Origin: Pseudonocardia acidicola
GTDB taxonomy: Bacteria > Actinomycetota > Actinomycetes > Mycobacteriales > Pseudonocardiaceae
Length of the DNA stretch: 64,000 nucleotides
NCBI RefSeq assembly: GCF_012911935.1
Contig: NZ_JAAXLA010000021.1
Location: 1-64,000 of the forward strand
Reading direction: 5' to 3'
Of the stretch, positions 32,954 to 43,873 are shown one piece after another (position 1 is the stretch's first letter; every line of letters starts with the position of its first letter). The translations under genes were made by a program, and so were the position numbers. Under the pieces are notes generated by a model. It did not search any database and was not told the origin of the DNA. It saw nothing but the letters and a program-made list of their open reading frames with translations.

Positions 32954-33343
32954 TCACCCGGCCAGCCCGGCTCGCTCCAGCACGATGTCGATCAGCCGTC
33001 GCGGCGAGGACGACGCGAGCCCCAGCGGCCAGCGGCTCCCCAGCCGCTCCACGACCTCGACCGCACCCGGCAGCAGCGGCAGCCCGGAGGCGTACCGGGC
33101 GACCATCCGGTCGACGACGGTGGCGGCGACCTCCTCCGGCCGGCCGGGTACGCCCACCACCCCGGTCAGGTACGCCGACCACTCCGGGGTGCTCATCCCC
33201 TGCATGGCCTGGGTCGCCTCCGCGGGCCAGGACAGGGCCGCCTCGGCGGCGAGACCGCGGCGGACCTCGTCCCAGAGCTCCTCGGACTCGACGAGCACAC
33301 CGTCGAGGTCGAAGACCACCGCAGCCATCGCGTCCCCCGGCAT
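32954..33343 (-). pseudogene. Truncated HAD-family phosphatase
   Basis: 129 codons starting with MPGDAMAAVVFDLDGVLVES, which holds HAD motif I (DLDG) and the cap-domain start (LWDEVRRGLAAEAAL). LGLASSSPRRLIDIVLERAG holds motif II (SSS). The frame then stops at 32954, so the motif III Lys and motif IV acidic pair are missing. Family members run about 210-230 residues. ATG 33343 still has a good GGGAGG leader, so the truncation looks recent. Without motifs III-IV it should be inactive. Confidence 0.7.
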
Positions 33344-33467
33344 CGTGCCTCCCGAATCGTCCCGGAGTCGCCCCTGAATCGGATGTGTCGGTACGCGGTG
33401 GCACAGACGGCTCGTCGACGCCGGGTCAGCCGTGTCGAGCAGGCGCCCGGGTGCGTACCGTCAGACT

Positions 33468-33584
33468 ATGTCCACGGCCCACGGCGTGGTCACCTGCTCC
33501 ACCACCCTGTCCGTCGACGCCGCGCCGATGCTCGCGCATCCCCTGCGCACGTCGGACCTCCCGCTGCGGCTGCTCGACTCCTGA
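33468..33584 (+). CDS. Possible leaderless 38-residue small protein
   Basis: ATG 33468 lies exactly 6 nt after TACCGT (33456-33461), the leaderless promoter pattern of this genome. It opens a 38-codon frame (MSTAHGVVTCSTTLSVDAAP then MLAHPLRTSDLPLRLLDS) ending 16 nt before the flippase-like gene start. I know no homologue. It may be a real small protein, a translated leader, or just the 5' part of that mRNA. Confidence 0.35.
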   Translation: MSTAHGVVTCSTTLSVDAAPMLAHPLRTSDLPLRLLDS

Positions 33585-33600
33585 CCGAGGGAAGACGCAC

Positions 33601-34773
33601 ATGGCTGGACCCGACCCGCAGCCGGCCTGGACCCCGGGATCGGCGCGCCGCCCCGACCGGCACCGGGGGGCAACCTGGCTGGGGCAGCACTGGAGAACCG
33701 TCGGGCACTGGGTCGTGGTCCTGGCCGCTCTCGGCTACCTGACCTGGCAGGCGCCGAAGATGATTCGCTCCGCAGGCGACGTACACGTGACGCTGGACCA
33801 CCTGCAGTGGTGGTGGGTGGTTCTCGCGGCCCTGCTCGGCGTGGGCGCGCTGGCGGTGTACGGGGAGCTGCACCGGCGACTGCTGCTCGTCGGTGACGCG
33901 CCCGTTCCGGCGGCCACGGTGCAGGGGATCACCTTCGCCGAGAACGCGGTGTCCAACACCGTGCCCGTGGTCGGCGGCGCCGGTGCCGTCGCCTACGCGA
34001 TCAGCCGGCTGCGCCGCCGCGGCGTCGACTCCGCGCTGGCCTCCTGGACGGTGCTCTTCGCCGGGGTGATGTCGACGCTCACCCTGATCGTCCTCGGTGT
34101 GGTCGCGCTGACCTGGGCCGGGCGGCTACCCGTCGGGTGGGCGGTCCTGCTCATCGCCGTGATCGTCCTGGGGTCGGTCGCCGCCTGGGCGGTGGTGACC
34201 CACCCTGCCGTGCTGCGCCACGTCATGCACGTGCTGCTGCGCATCGGCAAGCACGTGCCGTGGAACTGCCGCCACTGCCGCGCCACCTGGGAGCGCGACC
34301 CCGATCAGGTCTCCGACCGGATCGGTGCCCGCCTCGGCCTGCTGCGGCCCAGTCCCGTCCAATGGCTCGTCCTGATCACCTTCTCGGCGCTGGCCTGGGC
34401 GCTGGACTACCTGACCCTGAACGCCAGCGCTGCGAGCGTGGGGGCCTTCGCCCCCTGGACGGTTCTCGCGCTGGGTTTCCTCCTCGTCCAGGGCAGCATC
34501 GCCCTCCAGGTCCTTCCCGGCGGTGCCGGTCTGGCCGAGACCGGCCTGCTCGGCGTCCTTCTCGCCGCCGGCGTGGCCGCCGCCCCGGCCGCGGCCACCG
34601 TGCTCATCTATCGCGCCATCAGCTGGCTCGGCCTCTCCCTGGTCGGCTGGGTCGTCTACGCCGTACAGATCCACCGAACGCCGGCCCGCCACCACCGCCA
34701 CACCTTCCCGCTCATCCACGTGGCGCCGCTGGGCCGGCCGGCACGAATCACCCCGCCCGACGTCGGCGGGTGA
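33601..34773 (+). CDS. Flippase-like (LPG synthase TM/UPF0104) membrane protein
   Basis: A 390-residue polytopic protein with about eight helices in the pattern of the lysylphosphatidylglycerol synthase transmembrane region family, which includes lipid flippases and glycolipid-related proteins. Conserved features are FAENAVSNTVPVVGGAGAVAYAI near residue 105-127 and QVLPGGAGLAETGLLGVLLA near 305. The soluble acyl-transfer domain of MprF is absent. A small CxxC-like pair (CRHC) occurs near residue 223. ATG 33601 follows GAGGGAAG. The substrate is unknown. It stands alone, between two decayed genes. Confidence 0.82.
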   Translation: MAGPDPQPAWTPGSARRPDRHRGATWLGQHWRTVGHWVVVLAALGYLTWQAPKMIRSAGDVHVTLDHLQWWWVVLAALLGVGALAVYGELHRRLLLVGDAPVPAATVQGITFAENAVSNTVPVVGGAGAVAYAISRLRRRGVDSALASWTVLFAGVMSTLTLIVLGVVALTWAGRLPVGWAVLLIAVIVLGSVAAWAVVTHPAVLRHVMHVLLRIGKHVPWNCRHCRATWERDPDQVSDRIGARLGLLRPSPVQWLVLITFSALAWALDYLTLNASAASVGAFAPWTVLALGFLLVQGSIALQVLPGGAGLAETGLLGVLLAAGVAAAPAAATVLIYRAISWLGLSLVGWVVYAVQIHRTPARHHRHTFPLIHVAPLGRPARITPPDVGG

Positions 34774-34936
34774 CCCGCACCGGGGTAGTGGCGACGCCGC
34801 CGGACGGCGCCGACGCCCGGCGGGCGACCGCGCGCCGGGGACCGCGCCGGCGGGCTGGAGCCGGCGATGAACGTCGCCGTCGTCGGTGACCAGGTGCCGC
34901 CGTGGATCCAGCAGTTCATCGGCGCGGACGCCGCGA

Positions 34937-35101
34937 CGGGGGATCGAGCACGACTCGCTGACCATGCTCCGCGGCAGCCCGCAGCAGATGGCCGAGGAGT
35001 TGCTGCGCCGCCGCGACGAGATCGGCGTCTCCTCCCTCAGCGTCGACGGCGCGTTCGCCGAGCAGCCGGCCCCCGTGGTGGAGTTGCTCGCCGGCCGCTG
35101 A
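34937..35101 (+). pseudogene. C-terminal remnant of an F420-dependent LLM oxidoreductase
   Basis: About 55 codons (IEHDSLTMLRGSPQQMAEEL, then RRRDEIGVSSLSVDGAFAEQ and PAPVVELLAGR) match the end of luciferase-like F420 enzymes, which finish with a [SG]-x-P-x-x-[MV]-x-x-L helix, the GVS[YS] strand and FAPVVxxLAGR. No N-terminal barrel is present. An upstream stretch from 34867 in another frame (NVAVVGDQVPPWIQQFIGAD) may be a further piece, implying a frameshift plus a large deletion. The 34774-34936 gap has nothing else. Confidence 0.6.
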
Positions 35102-35102
35102 C

Positions 35103-36427
35103 TCAGCGCGCCTGCCGCAGGTCCTTGAGCCGCTGCAGCTTGCCGACCGACCGCTCCAGGGTGGCCGGCGGCACGATCTCGCACTCGACGCTCACCCCGA
35201 TGGTCTCCTTGACGCCACGGACGATCTCCGCGGCGGCCGGGCCGTGCCGGTCGGCCGGGGTGTCGGCGCGGGACTCGACCCGCACCGTGAGCGCATCCAT
35301 CCGGCCCCGGGTGGAGAGCACGAGCTGGAAATGCGGGGCCAGGCCGGGAGCGCGCAGCACGATCTCCTCGATCTGGGTGGGGAACAGGTTCACCCCGCGC
35401 AGGATGATCATGTCATCGCTGCGGCCGGTGATCTTCTGCATCCGGCGCATCGCCGGGCGGGCGGTGCCCGGGAGCAGTCGGGTGAGGTCGCGCGTGCGGT
35501 ACCGGATGATCGGCAGCGCCTCCTTGGTGAGCGAGGTGAACAGCAGCTCGCCCTCCTCGCCGTCGGCCAGCGGTGTCCCGTCCAGCGGGTCGACGACCTC
35601 GGGGAGGAAGTGGTCCTCCCACACGTGCAGGCCGTCCTTGGTCTCCACACACTCCTGGGAGACGCCGGGGCCCATCACCTCGGACAGGCCGTAGATGTCG
35701 ACGGCGTGGATCCCCATCCGCCCCTCGATCTCGGCGCGCATCTGCTCGGTCCACGGCTCGGCGCCGAGGATGCCGACCTTCAGCGAGCTCGATCGCGGGT
35801 CGATGCCCTGCCGCTCGAACTCGTCGATGATCGTCAGCAGGTAGGACGGGGTGAGCATGATGATCTGCGGACCGAAGTCCTGGATGAGCTGGACCTGGCG
35901 CGGGGTCATGCCGCCGGAGACCGGGACGACGGTGCAGCCGAGTTTCTCCGCGCCGTAGTGCGCGCCGAGTCCGCCGGTGAACAGTCCGTAGCCGTAGGCG
36001 TTGTGCAGGATCTGGCCCGGCCGCCCGCCCGCCGCGCGGATCGAGCGGGCCATCACCGTCGCCCAGGTCTCGATGTCGCGCGCGGTGTAGCCGACCACCG
36101 TGGGCCGGCCGGTGGTGCCCGACGACGCGTGCACCCGGGCCACCTGCTCGCGCGGTACCGCGAACATGCCGAAGGGGTAGTTGTCGCGCAGGTCGGCCTT
36201 GCTCGTCATCGGGAACCTGGCCAGGTCGGACAGCTCCCGGCAGTCGTCGGGATGCACGCCGGCGGCGTCGAAACGCTCCCGGTAGAACGGCACGCCTGTG
36301 TACGCGTGCCGCAGGGTCCACTGCAGCCGCTCGAGCTGCAGGGCGCGCAGCTCGTCGGTCGACATCCGCTCGGCGGGGTCGAGGGTCTCAGTCGCGGGGG
36401 CATCGCCCAGCCGGGCCGCCTGCGCGG

Positions 36428-36431
<4 letters not shown>
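35103..36431 (-). CDS. paaK: Phenylacetate-CoA ligase
   Basis: A 442-residue ANL enzyme of the short phenylacetate-CoA ligase family, which activates phenylacetate with ATP and CoA. The P-loop is VHASSGTTGRPTVVGY near residue 100. LHNAYGYGLFTGGLGAHYGAEKLG, IYGLSEVMGPGVSQEC and the C-terminal RSDDMIILRGVNLFPTQIEE are classical PaaK segments. GTG 36431 overlaps the paaZ stop by GTGA, so it is translated behind paaZ in one leftward operon. Confidence 0.94.
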
Positions 36432-38470
<2,039 letters not shown>

Positions 38471-38497
38471 CGCGGATGCCTCCGTGAATCTCGCTCG

Positions 38498-38515
38498 ACC
38501 GACCGTTCGTTCGGC
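38498..38515. promoter_or_regulatory. Paa operator 1 (upstream of paaZ)
   Basis: ACCGACCGTTCGTTCGGC is an imperfect palindrome 28 nt upstream of paaZ. It matches the ACCGAnCG..C.TTCGG pattern also found before paaA, and resembles TetR-type PaaR boxes. The TetR gene 1 kb away is the likely binder. Confidence 0.6.
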
Positions 38516-38590
38516 GAAGCTAGCACTCAACGGCGCCACCCGACAGTGCCCGGACGGCTCCGGCAGCGCAGACCGGCCCGGCTCGTGCAA

Positions 38591-38609
38591 CGACCGATCG
38601 TTCGGTCGG
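38591..38609. promoter_or_regulatory. Paa operator 2 (upstream of the paaG-like gene)
   Basis: CGACCGATCGTTCGGTCGG is nearly palindromic and lies 18 bp before the -10 box TAGCAT (38627-38632), that is, over the -35 region of the rightward paaG-tetR operon. It shares the CCGA/TCGG half-sites with operators 1 and 3. Confidence 0.6.
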
Positions 38610-38638
38610 AGACCGGCTAGCCCGGCTAGCATGGCGCG

Positions 38639-39460
38639 ATGTCCGATCACGCGAGCGACCTGGCCGATCCCGCTGTCCTCGTCGAGCGCGACGAGGCCGA
38701 CCCGGCCGTCGCGGTGCTCACCCTGAACCGGCCGGCCCGCTACAACGCGCTCACGCTCGAGCTGAAGACCGCCCTGCTCGACGCGATCACGGGCGTGAGC
38801 ACCGACCCGTCGGTGCGCGCCGTCGTGCTGACCGGCGCGGGCAAGGCGTTCTGCGTGGGCCAGGACCTCGGCGAACACGCCGAGAACCTGGAGAAGGACC
38901 CGGAGACGGCGCTGGGCACCGTGGCCGAGCACTACAACCCGATCGTTCTCGGGCTCACCGAGATGCCCAAGCCGGTGGTCGCTGCGATCAACGGGCCGTG
39001 CGTGGGGGCCGGGCTGGGTTTCGCGATGTCGTGCGACCTGCGGGTCGCCGCCGCGGGGCTGAAGTTCGCCACCGCGTTCACCGGGATCGGGCTGACCGCC
39101 GACTCCGGCCTGTCGGCCAGCCTCGCACACGCCGTCGGGATCTCCCGGGCCACCGAACTGCTGCTGCTCGGTGAGCAGTTCACCGCCGAGGAGGCCCAGC
39201 AGTGGGGGCTGGTGCGCGAGGTCGTCCCGGCCGAGGACGTGCTGGGCACCGCGGTCGAGCTCGCCCGCCGGCTCGCGACCGGGCCGACCGCCGCCTACGC
39301 CGAGGTCAAGCGGGCCGTGCGGTTCGGCGCGGTGTCCGAGCTGCCCGACGTGCTGGCCCACGAGGCCGCCGCGCAGGGCCGGCTCGCGGTGACCCGCGAC
39401 CACGCGGTCGCCGTCGCCGACTTCCTCGCGAAGAAGCGTCCGACGTTCGAGGGGCGATGA
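38639..39460 (+). CDS. Enoyl-CoA hydratase/isomerase of the phenylacetate pathway (PaaG-like)
   Basis: A 273-residue crotonase-fold protein. The oxyanion-hole segments are RPARYNALTLELKTAL/GAGKAFCVGQDL and INGPCVGAGLGFAMSCDLRV. The catalytic-type acidic residue falls in GIGLTADSGLSASLA, where PaaG isomerases carry Asp. It probably converts the epoxyphenylacetyl-CoA to the oxepin or acts in later beta-oxidation; PaaF is the alternative. The start is leaderless: TAGCAT, six bases, then ATG 38639. It is followed by the TetR regulator with ATGA overlap. Confidence 0.85.
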   Translation: MSDHASDLADPAVLVERDEADPAVAVLTLNRPARYNALTLELKTALLDAITGVSTDPSVRAVVLTGAGKAFCVGQDLGEHAENLEKDPETALGTVAEHYNPIVLGLTEMPKPVVAAINGPCVGAGLGFAMSCDLRVAAAGLKFATAFTGIGLTADSGLSASLAHAVGISRATELLLLGEQFTAEEAQQWGLVREVVPAEDVLGTAVELARRLATGPTAAYAEVKRAVRFGAVSELPDVLAHEAAAQGRLAVTRDHAVAVADFLAKKRPTFEGR

Positions 39461-40098
39461 GTCGCGTGCGGGCGCGCGAGACGACACCGATGAGCGCGGC
39501 ATCCGCCGAACCGGCGCGCCGGCCGCGGCGGCCCAGTGGCGGGCCCGGCCCGCTGCTCGAGGTGGCCGTGGCGGAGTTCAACACCCGCGGCTACGACGCC
39601 ACCAGCATGGAGGACCTCTCCCGCGCGGCCGGCATCACGAAGTCGTCGTTCTACCACCACTTCGCGGGCAAGGAGGCGCTGCTGCGCGCGGCGCTGGAGC
39701 GCGCCCTCGACGGCTTGTTCGGGGTGCTCGCCGAGCCCGGCGCGAGCGCCGGGTCACCGTCCGAGCGGCTGCGGCACATCGTCCGCGGCCAGGTCCGGGT
39801 GCTGATGACCGATCTGTCCTACGTGACGCTGCTGCTGCGCGTGCGAGGCAACACCGAGACCGAACGCTGGGCCCTGGAGCGCCGCCGCGCCTTCGACGCC
39901 GAGATCACCGCACTGGTCCGGCAGGCCGTCGAGGCGGGCGAGGTCCGGGCGGGCATCGAGCCGGCGCTGGCGGCCCGGCTGCTCTCCGGGCTCGTGAACT
40001 CCGTCGCCGAGTGGTACCGCCCGGGCCGCCCCGGCAGCGGGACGCTCCCCGACGACGTCGCCCGCGCCGTCTTCGAAGGCATCCTCCCGGCCGCCTGA
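39457..40098 (+). CDS. TetR-family regulator, probable phenylacetate repressor (PaaR-like)
   Basis: A 213-residue TetR repressor. The helix-turn-helix is AVAEFNTRGYDATSMEDLSR followed by AAGITKSSFYHHFAGKEALL; the C-terminal ligand domain contains LLLRVRGNTETERWALERRR. In actinobacteria and other groups TetR-type PaaR proteins repress paa genes and release DNA on phenylacetyl-CoA. Three similar palindromes near the paa operon starts support this. ATG 39457 overlaps the preceding stop; ATG 39490 is another possible start. It is co-transcribed with the paaG-like gene, so it is likely autoregulated. Confidence 0.85.
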   Translation: MSRVRARETTPMSAASAEPARRPRRPSGGPGPLLEVAVAEFNTRGYDATSMEDLSRAAGITKSSFYHHFAGKEALLRAALERALDGLFGVLAEPGASAGSPSERLRHIVRGQVRVLMTDLSYVTLLLRVRGNTETERWALERRRAFDAEITALVRQAVEAGEVRAGIEPALAARLLSGLVNSVAEWYRPGRPGSGTLPDDVARAVFEGILPAA

Positions 40099-40470
40099 AC
40101 GCCCTTCATGCGGCCGGGGGAGAGGATCAGCCGTCGGAGTCGGCCGGTGCGGCGGGGTCGGGTGCGGCGGCGTAGACGTGGTGCTGCGGCGTCGGCATCG
40201 ACGATCCCGTGCCCTTGACGCTCTGCCAGCGGTAGGTCGCTCATGTGGCGTGCATTCCGTGATCGGATGAACCGGCGACGACGTCTCGTCCTCGGGCGGG
40301 GACGGCGCGCGAGTACCCGGATTGGCTGAATCGACGGGGCCGATTGGGGTGTCGTCAATCCAACTGAGGATCATTGTTCACCTTTTCGGCGCACGATGCA
40401 CCCGATCGTGACCCGGGTGGCCACCTGCTCGGGTCTGTGAGACCACCTCCACTCAGGGGAAAGCGTCAGC
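40099..40470. other. Intergenic region with a possible minus-strand gene end
   Basis: On the minus strand 40127-40240 reads ATYRWQSVKGTGSSMPTPQH and continues HVYAAAPDPAAPADSDG to a stop, but it is blocked by TGA just upstream and has no plausible start. It looks like the tail of a lost gene; I cannot name it. The right part (40330-40400) is AT-richer and may hold the promoter of the next gene. Confidence 0.3.
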
Positions 40471-41565
40471 GTGCCGAACACGAACGGCCCTACCGATCGA
40501 CCGATCGTGACCGTGGCCGAGCTGGTCGCGCGAGCCGGCGCGCCCGAGGCCCGCTCGGCCGTGAAGCGGCGGTCGGCCAGGCGCGCTGCGAGTAGCCGGC
40601 CGAGCGCGCTCGACCTGGTGCAGCGGGAGAGCTCCCTCGGCGTGGCCCGCATGCTGACCCCGTCGACCGGACGCCGTGCGCTCCCGGTACCGACCGGTGG
40701 CGTGCGACCGCGTCTGGCCGGGATGGCCGTCGTGGGGGCGGTGGCGGCCGGGGTGGCGGTGACGGGCGGCATGGTGGTGTCCGGCACGGGGCTCGACCGC
40801 GCTGCCGCCGTGGGCCGCGATGCCGCCGCGGTGACGTCGCACGCCATGGGCGCCGGGCCGGTACACCCGGGCCCTGCACCCGACGACCCTGGAATGCCCG
40901 GTCCGGCCATGGCACCCGACGCGCTTGCGGCGATGGCGCTGGGGGATGCCCATGGGGGCGGCCCCGCGGTGCCCGGCCCGGCGGCGATCGCCCCCGCCCC
41001 ACTCGGAGCCGTGGCTGCGCCCCGGCCTCTCGGCGCACCGGCCAGGGCGGACGCGAACGCCGCCGCGGTGCCGGTCGCGCCCCCCGCTGCGCCCGAACCG
41101 GATGCGGCTCCGCCGCGCGGCGCCCTGACGGAGGGCGGCCCGGCCGCGCCCGGCCCGGTCTCGAACGGGGCAGCCCCGCACGACGCAGCGTCGAGCGGTA
41201 CGGGGCCGGGCGACGCGGCACCGAGCAACGCACCGCGGACGGACGCCGCCGCGGCGCACCCGGCCCCGGCGAGTCCGGCTCCGAAGCCGTCGTCCGCGCC
41301 GTCGAGCCGGCCTGCGCCGTCGAGCCGGCCTGCGCCGTCGGGCGAGCCTGCGCCGTCGAGCCGGCCTGTCGCATCCAGCTCGCCGAGCCGGTCCTCCGAC
41401 GCGGCATCGGGCCCGTCGGCGAGTCCGTCGACCGGTGACGCCCGCCCGGCCGGCGCCGGCCACGACCCCGCCCCCGGGGACACCGCCCGCCCGCGCTTCC
41501 GGAACGACGACGGGCGCCCCGGCCGCGACGCCCGGCACGCCGGCGAACGCCACCACGACACCTGA
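40471..41565 (+). CDS. Pro/Ala-rich membrane-anchored protein with tandem repeats
   Basis: An unrecognised 364-residue protein. The N-terminal 80 residues are basic and probably cytoplasmic (TVAELVARAG...). One hydrophobic segment, GMAVVGAVAAGVAVTGGMVV (about residues 83-103), is followed by 260 residues of low-complexity Pro/Ala/Gly/Ser, then a charged tail RFRNDDGRPGRDARHAGERH. The architecture suggests a single-pass protein with an extended wall-spanning region. GTG 40471 follows AGGGGAAA by about 8 nt. It separates the two paa operons, to which it has no obvious link. Coding bias strongly favours this frame. Confidence 0.6.
   Translation: MPNTNGPTDRPIVTVAELVARAGAPEARSAVKRRSARRAASSRPSALDLVQRESSLGVARMLTPSTGRRALPVPTGGVRPRLAGMAVVGAVAAGVAVTGGMVVSGTGLDRAAAVGRDAAAVTSHAMGAGPVHPGPAPDDPGMPGPAMAPDALAAMALGDAHGGGPAVPGPAAIAPAPLGAVAAPRPLGAPARADANAAAVPVAPPAAPEPDAAPPRGALTEGGPAAPGPVSNGAAPHDAASSGTGPGDAAPSNAPRTDAAAAHPAPASPAPKPSSAPSSRPAPSSRPAPSGEPAPSSRPVASSSPSRSSDAASGPSASPSTGDARPAGAGHDPAPGDTARPRFRNDDGRPGRDARHAGERHHDT
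41296..41367 (+). repeat. Four 18-bp tandem repeats inside the Pro/Ala-rich gene
   Basis: GCGCCGTCGAGCCGGCCT occurs at 41296-41313, 41314-41331 and 41350-41367. A variant, GCGCCGTCGGGCGAGCCT, fills 41332-41349. The units keep frame and encode six-residue APSSRP-type repeats, so copy number can vary without frameshift. Confidence 0.85.
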
Positions 41566-41641
41566 CAGCGCCTCCGGATCCGATGCGCTGCGGGCGCGGG
41601 TGGAGGTGCCTTGCATCGGCCGCCGTCGTGCGCCACCATGT

Positions 41642-41659
41642 ACCGAACGAACATTCGGT
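41642..41659. promoter_or_regulatory. Paa operator 3 (upstream of paaA)
   Basis: ACCGAACGAACATTCGGT is an 18-bp palindrome with perfect 6-bp outer arms (ACCGAA/TTCGGT). It ends only 17 nt before the paaA start, overlapping the expected transcription start region. It matches operators 1 and 2 at the arms. Confidence 0.65.
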
Positions 41660-41676
41660 TCAAGGGAGGGTCTGTC

Positions 41677-42642
41677 GTGGCCGGAACCGACGAGCTCGAG
41701 GCGCCACTCGCCGCCGATTTCGATGCGACCATCGCCGCCGACCGGCGCGTCGAGCCGCGGGACTGGATGCCCGAGGCGTACCGGAAGACGCTGATCCGCC
41801 AGATCGCCCAGCACGCGCACTCCGAGATCATCGGGATGCAGCCGGAGGGGAACTGGATCCTGCGGGCGCCGTCCCTGCGTCGCAAGACGATCCTGCTGGC
41901 GAAGGTGCAGGACGAGGCCGGCCACGGGATGTACCTCTACGCCGCCGCGGAGACCCTCGGCGTCGACCGTGCGGAACTCACCGAGAAGCTGATCACCTCG
42001 AAGCAGAAGTACTCGTCGATCTTCAACTACCCCACGCTCAGCTACGCCGACATCGGCGTCATCGGCTGGCTGGTCGACGGTGCGGCGATCTGCAACCAGG
42101 TGCCGCTGTGCCGCTGCTCCTACGGCCCCTACGCCCGCGCGATGGTGCGCATCTGCAAGGAGGAGTCGTTCCACCAGCGCCAGGGCTACGAGCTGCTCAT
42201 GGCCATGATGCGCGGCACCGACGCGCAGCGCGAGATGGTGCAGGAATCGGTGGACCGCTGGTGGTGGCCGTCGCTGATGATGTTCGGCCCGCCCGACGCC
42301 GACTCGCCCAACACCCGGCAGTCGATGGCCTGGGGGATCAAGCGGCACACCAACGACGAGCTGCGCCAGCGGTTCGTGGACATGACCGTCCCGCAGGCTG
42401 CCGCGCTCGGCGTCACCCTGCCCGACCCCGAGCTGCGCTGGAATCCGGAGCGGGGCGCCCACGACTACGGCGAGATCGACTGGGACGAGTTCAAGCGGGT
42501 CATCGCCGGGTCCGGGCCGTGCAACGCCCAGCGGCTGGCCCACCGGCGCCGCGCCCACGAGAACGGCGCGTGGGTCCGTGAGGCCGCGACCGCGTACGCC
42601 GAGAAACAGGCCGCCCGGGCCCGCGAGGAGAAGGTGGCATGA
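41677..42642 (+). CDS. paaA: Phenylacetyl-CoA epoxidase subunit A (catalytic di-iron)
   Basis: A 321-residue ferritin-like di-iron oxygenase subunit that epoxidises phenylacetyl-CoA. Carboxylate/His ligands are seen in [27 protein letters not shown] and [13 protein letters not shown]. The paired helices [20 protein letters not shown] are typical of PaaA. GTG 41677 has GGGAGGG upstream; a longer frame lacks a leader. It is the first gene of paaABCDE and overlaps paaB by ATGA. Confidence 0.96.
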   Translation: MAGTDELEAPLAADFDATIAADRRVEPRDWMPEAYRKTLIRQIAQHAHSEIIGMQPEGNWILRAPSLRRKTILLAKVQDEAGHGMYLYAAAETLGVDRAELTEKLITSKQKYSSIFNYPTLSYADIGVIGWLVDGAAICNQVPLCRCSYGPYARAMVRICKEESFHQRQGYELLMAMMRGTDAQREMVQESVDRWWWPSLMMFGPPDADSPNTRQSMAWGIKRHTNDELRQRFVDMTVPQAAALGVTLPDPELRWNPERGAHDYGEIDWDEFKRVIAGSGPCNAQRLAHRRRAHENGAWVREAATAYAEKQAARAREEKVA

Positions 42643-42986
42643 GCGAGTTCGCCGCCGAGGGCGGTCACGGCGCCGTCCCGACCGAGGGTGCCGGCCGGAA
42701 GCCGCGCCGTGACTGGCCGCTGTTCGAGGTCTTCGTCCGCGGCAAGCGCGGACTCAACCACGTGCACGTCGGTTCGCTGCACGCCGCGGACGCCGAGATG
42801 GCGCTGCACAACGCGCGTGACCTCTACACCCGGCGCAACGAGGGCGTGAGCATCTGGGTGGTCGACGCCGCCGACATCACCGCGTCCAGCCCGGAGGAGA
42901 AGGACCCGTTCTTCGCCCCGGCCGGCGACAAGGTCTACCGGCACCCGACGTTCTACGCGATCCCCGAGGACGTGCCGCACCTGTGA
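42639..42986 (+). CDS. paaB: Phenylacetyl-CoA epoxidase subunit B
   Basis: A 115-residue PaaB, the small scaffold subunit that joins PaaAC units. Recognised by [40 protein letters not shown] and the ending [18 protein letters not shown]. It starts with an ATGA overlap with paaA and ends with a GTGA overlap with paaC, so the stoichiometric complex is translated as a unit. The N-terminal 25 residues are longer than in E. coli PaaB. Confidence 0.95.
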   Translation: MSEFAAEGGHGAVPTEGAGRKPRRDWPLFEVFVRGKRGLNHVHVGSLHAADAEMALHNARDLYTRRNEGVSIWVVDAADITASSPEEKDPFFAPAGDKVYRHPTFYAIPEDVPHL

Positions 42987-43873
42987 ACGACAACGTCTAC
43001 GACGCGCTGTCCGAGGTCCACGGCGGCGACTCGCACTGGGCGTTCGGCACCGGCTTCGACCAGGCCGTGGAGGCCGAGATCAGCGCGCCGGCGCCCGCCG
43101 GGGTGGACCGCGGCGACCTCGTCGGCTACTGCCTGATGCTCGGCGACGACGCGCTCGTCTACGCGCAGCGGCTGTCGGAGTGGGTGAGCAACGCCCCGGA
43201 GTTGGAGGAGGAGGTCGCGCTGGCCAACACCGCACTCGACCTGCTCGGCCAGGCCCGGGTGCTGCTGGCCCGCGCCGCGCACGTCGAGGGCCGGGGCCGC
43301 GACGAGGACGACCTCGCCTACCGGCGCACCGACCGGGAGTTCCGCAACGTCGCGCTCGTCGAGCCCTCCGACGACCTCGACTTCGGCCGCGCCGTCCCGC
43401 GGCTGCTGATCTTCTCCTCGTGGCGGCTGGCGCTGCTGCAGCGGCTGCTCGGCTCGGCCGACCCGGTGATCGCCGCCGTGGCCGGCAAGGGCGTCAAGGA
43501 GCTGGCCTACCACCGCGACTACGCCGCGCGCTGGACACTGCGCCTCGGTGACGGCACCGCGGAGTCGCGCAGGCGGGTGCAGGCCGGGCTGGTCGCGGTC
43601 TGGCCGTACGTCGAGGGGCTGTTCGGCACTCACGAGATCGAGGCCCGGCTGAGCACGGCTGGGGTGGCCGCCGACCCGGCCGCGACCCGCGAGGAGGTCG
43701 ACGGGGTGATCGACCAGGTGCTGGCCCGGGCCACGCTCGAACGACCCGCGACCGCGCCGGTCGGCACCATCGCCGGGCGCGGTGGCCGCGACGGCGTGCA
43801 CACCGAGCACCTCGGGCACCTGCTCGCGCAGATGCAGAGCCTGGCCCGCCAGCACCCGGGGGCGACGTGGTAG
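42983..43873 (+). CDS. paaC: Phenylacetyl-CoA epoxidase subunit C
   Basis: A 296-residue PaaC, the structural partner of PaaA with a ferritin-like fold but degenerate iron site. Recognised by YCLMLGDDALVYAQRLSEW, ANTALDLLGQARVLLARAA and ELAYHRDYAARWTLRLGDGT. GTG 42983 overlaps paaB; its TAG stop lies 4-6 nt inside the next gene start. The C-terminal 60 residues (TAPVGTIAGRGGRDGVHTEH) match the family. Confidence 0.94.
   Translation: MNDNVYDALSEVHGGDSHWAFGTGFDQAVEAEISAPAPAGVDRGDLVGYCLMLGDDALVYAQRLSEWVSNAPELEEEVALANTALDLLGQARVLLARAAHVEGRGRDEDDLAYRRTDREFRNVALVEPSDDLDFGRAVPRLLIFSSWRLALLQRLLGSADPVIAAVAGKGVKELAYHRDYAARWTLRLGDGTAESRRRVQAGLVAVWPYVEGLFGTHEIEARLSTAGVAADPAATREEVDGVIDQVLARATLERPATAPVGTIAGRGGRDGVHTEHLGHLLAQMQSLARQHPGATW

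Noticed and set aside
41296..41367. CRISPR-like array
   Set aside because: The 18-bp units are directly adjacent with no spacers, stay in frame and encode a Pro/Ser repeat in a protein gene.
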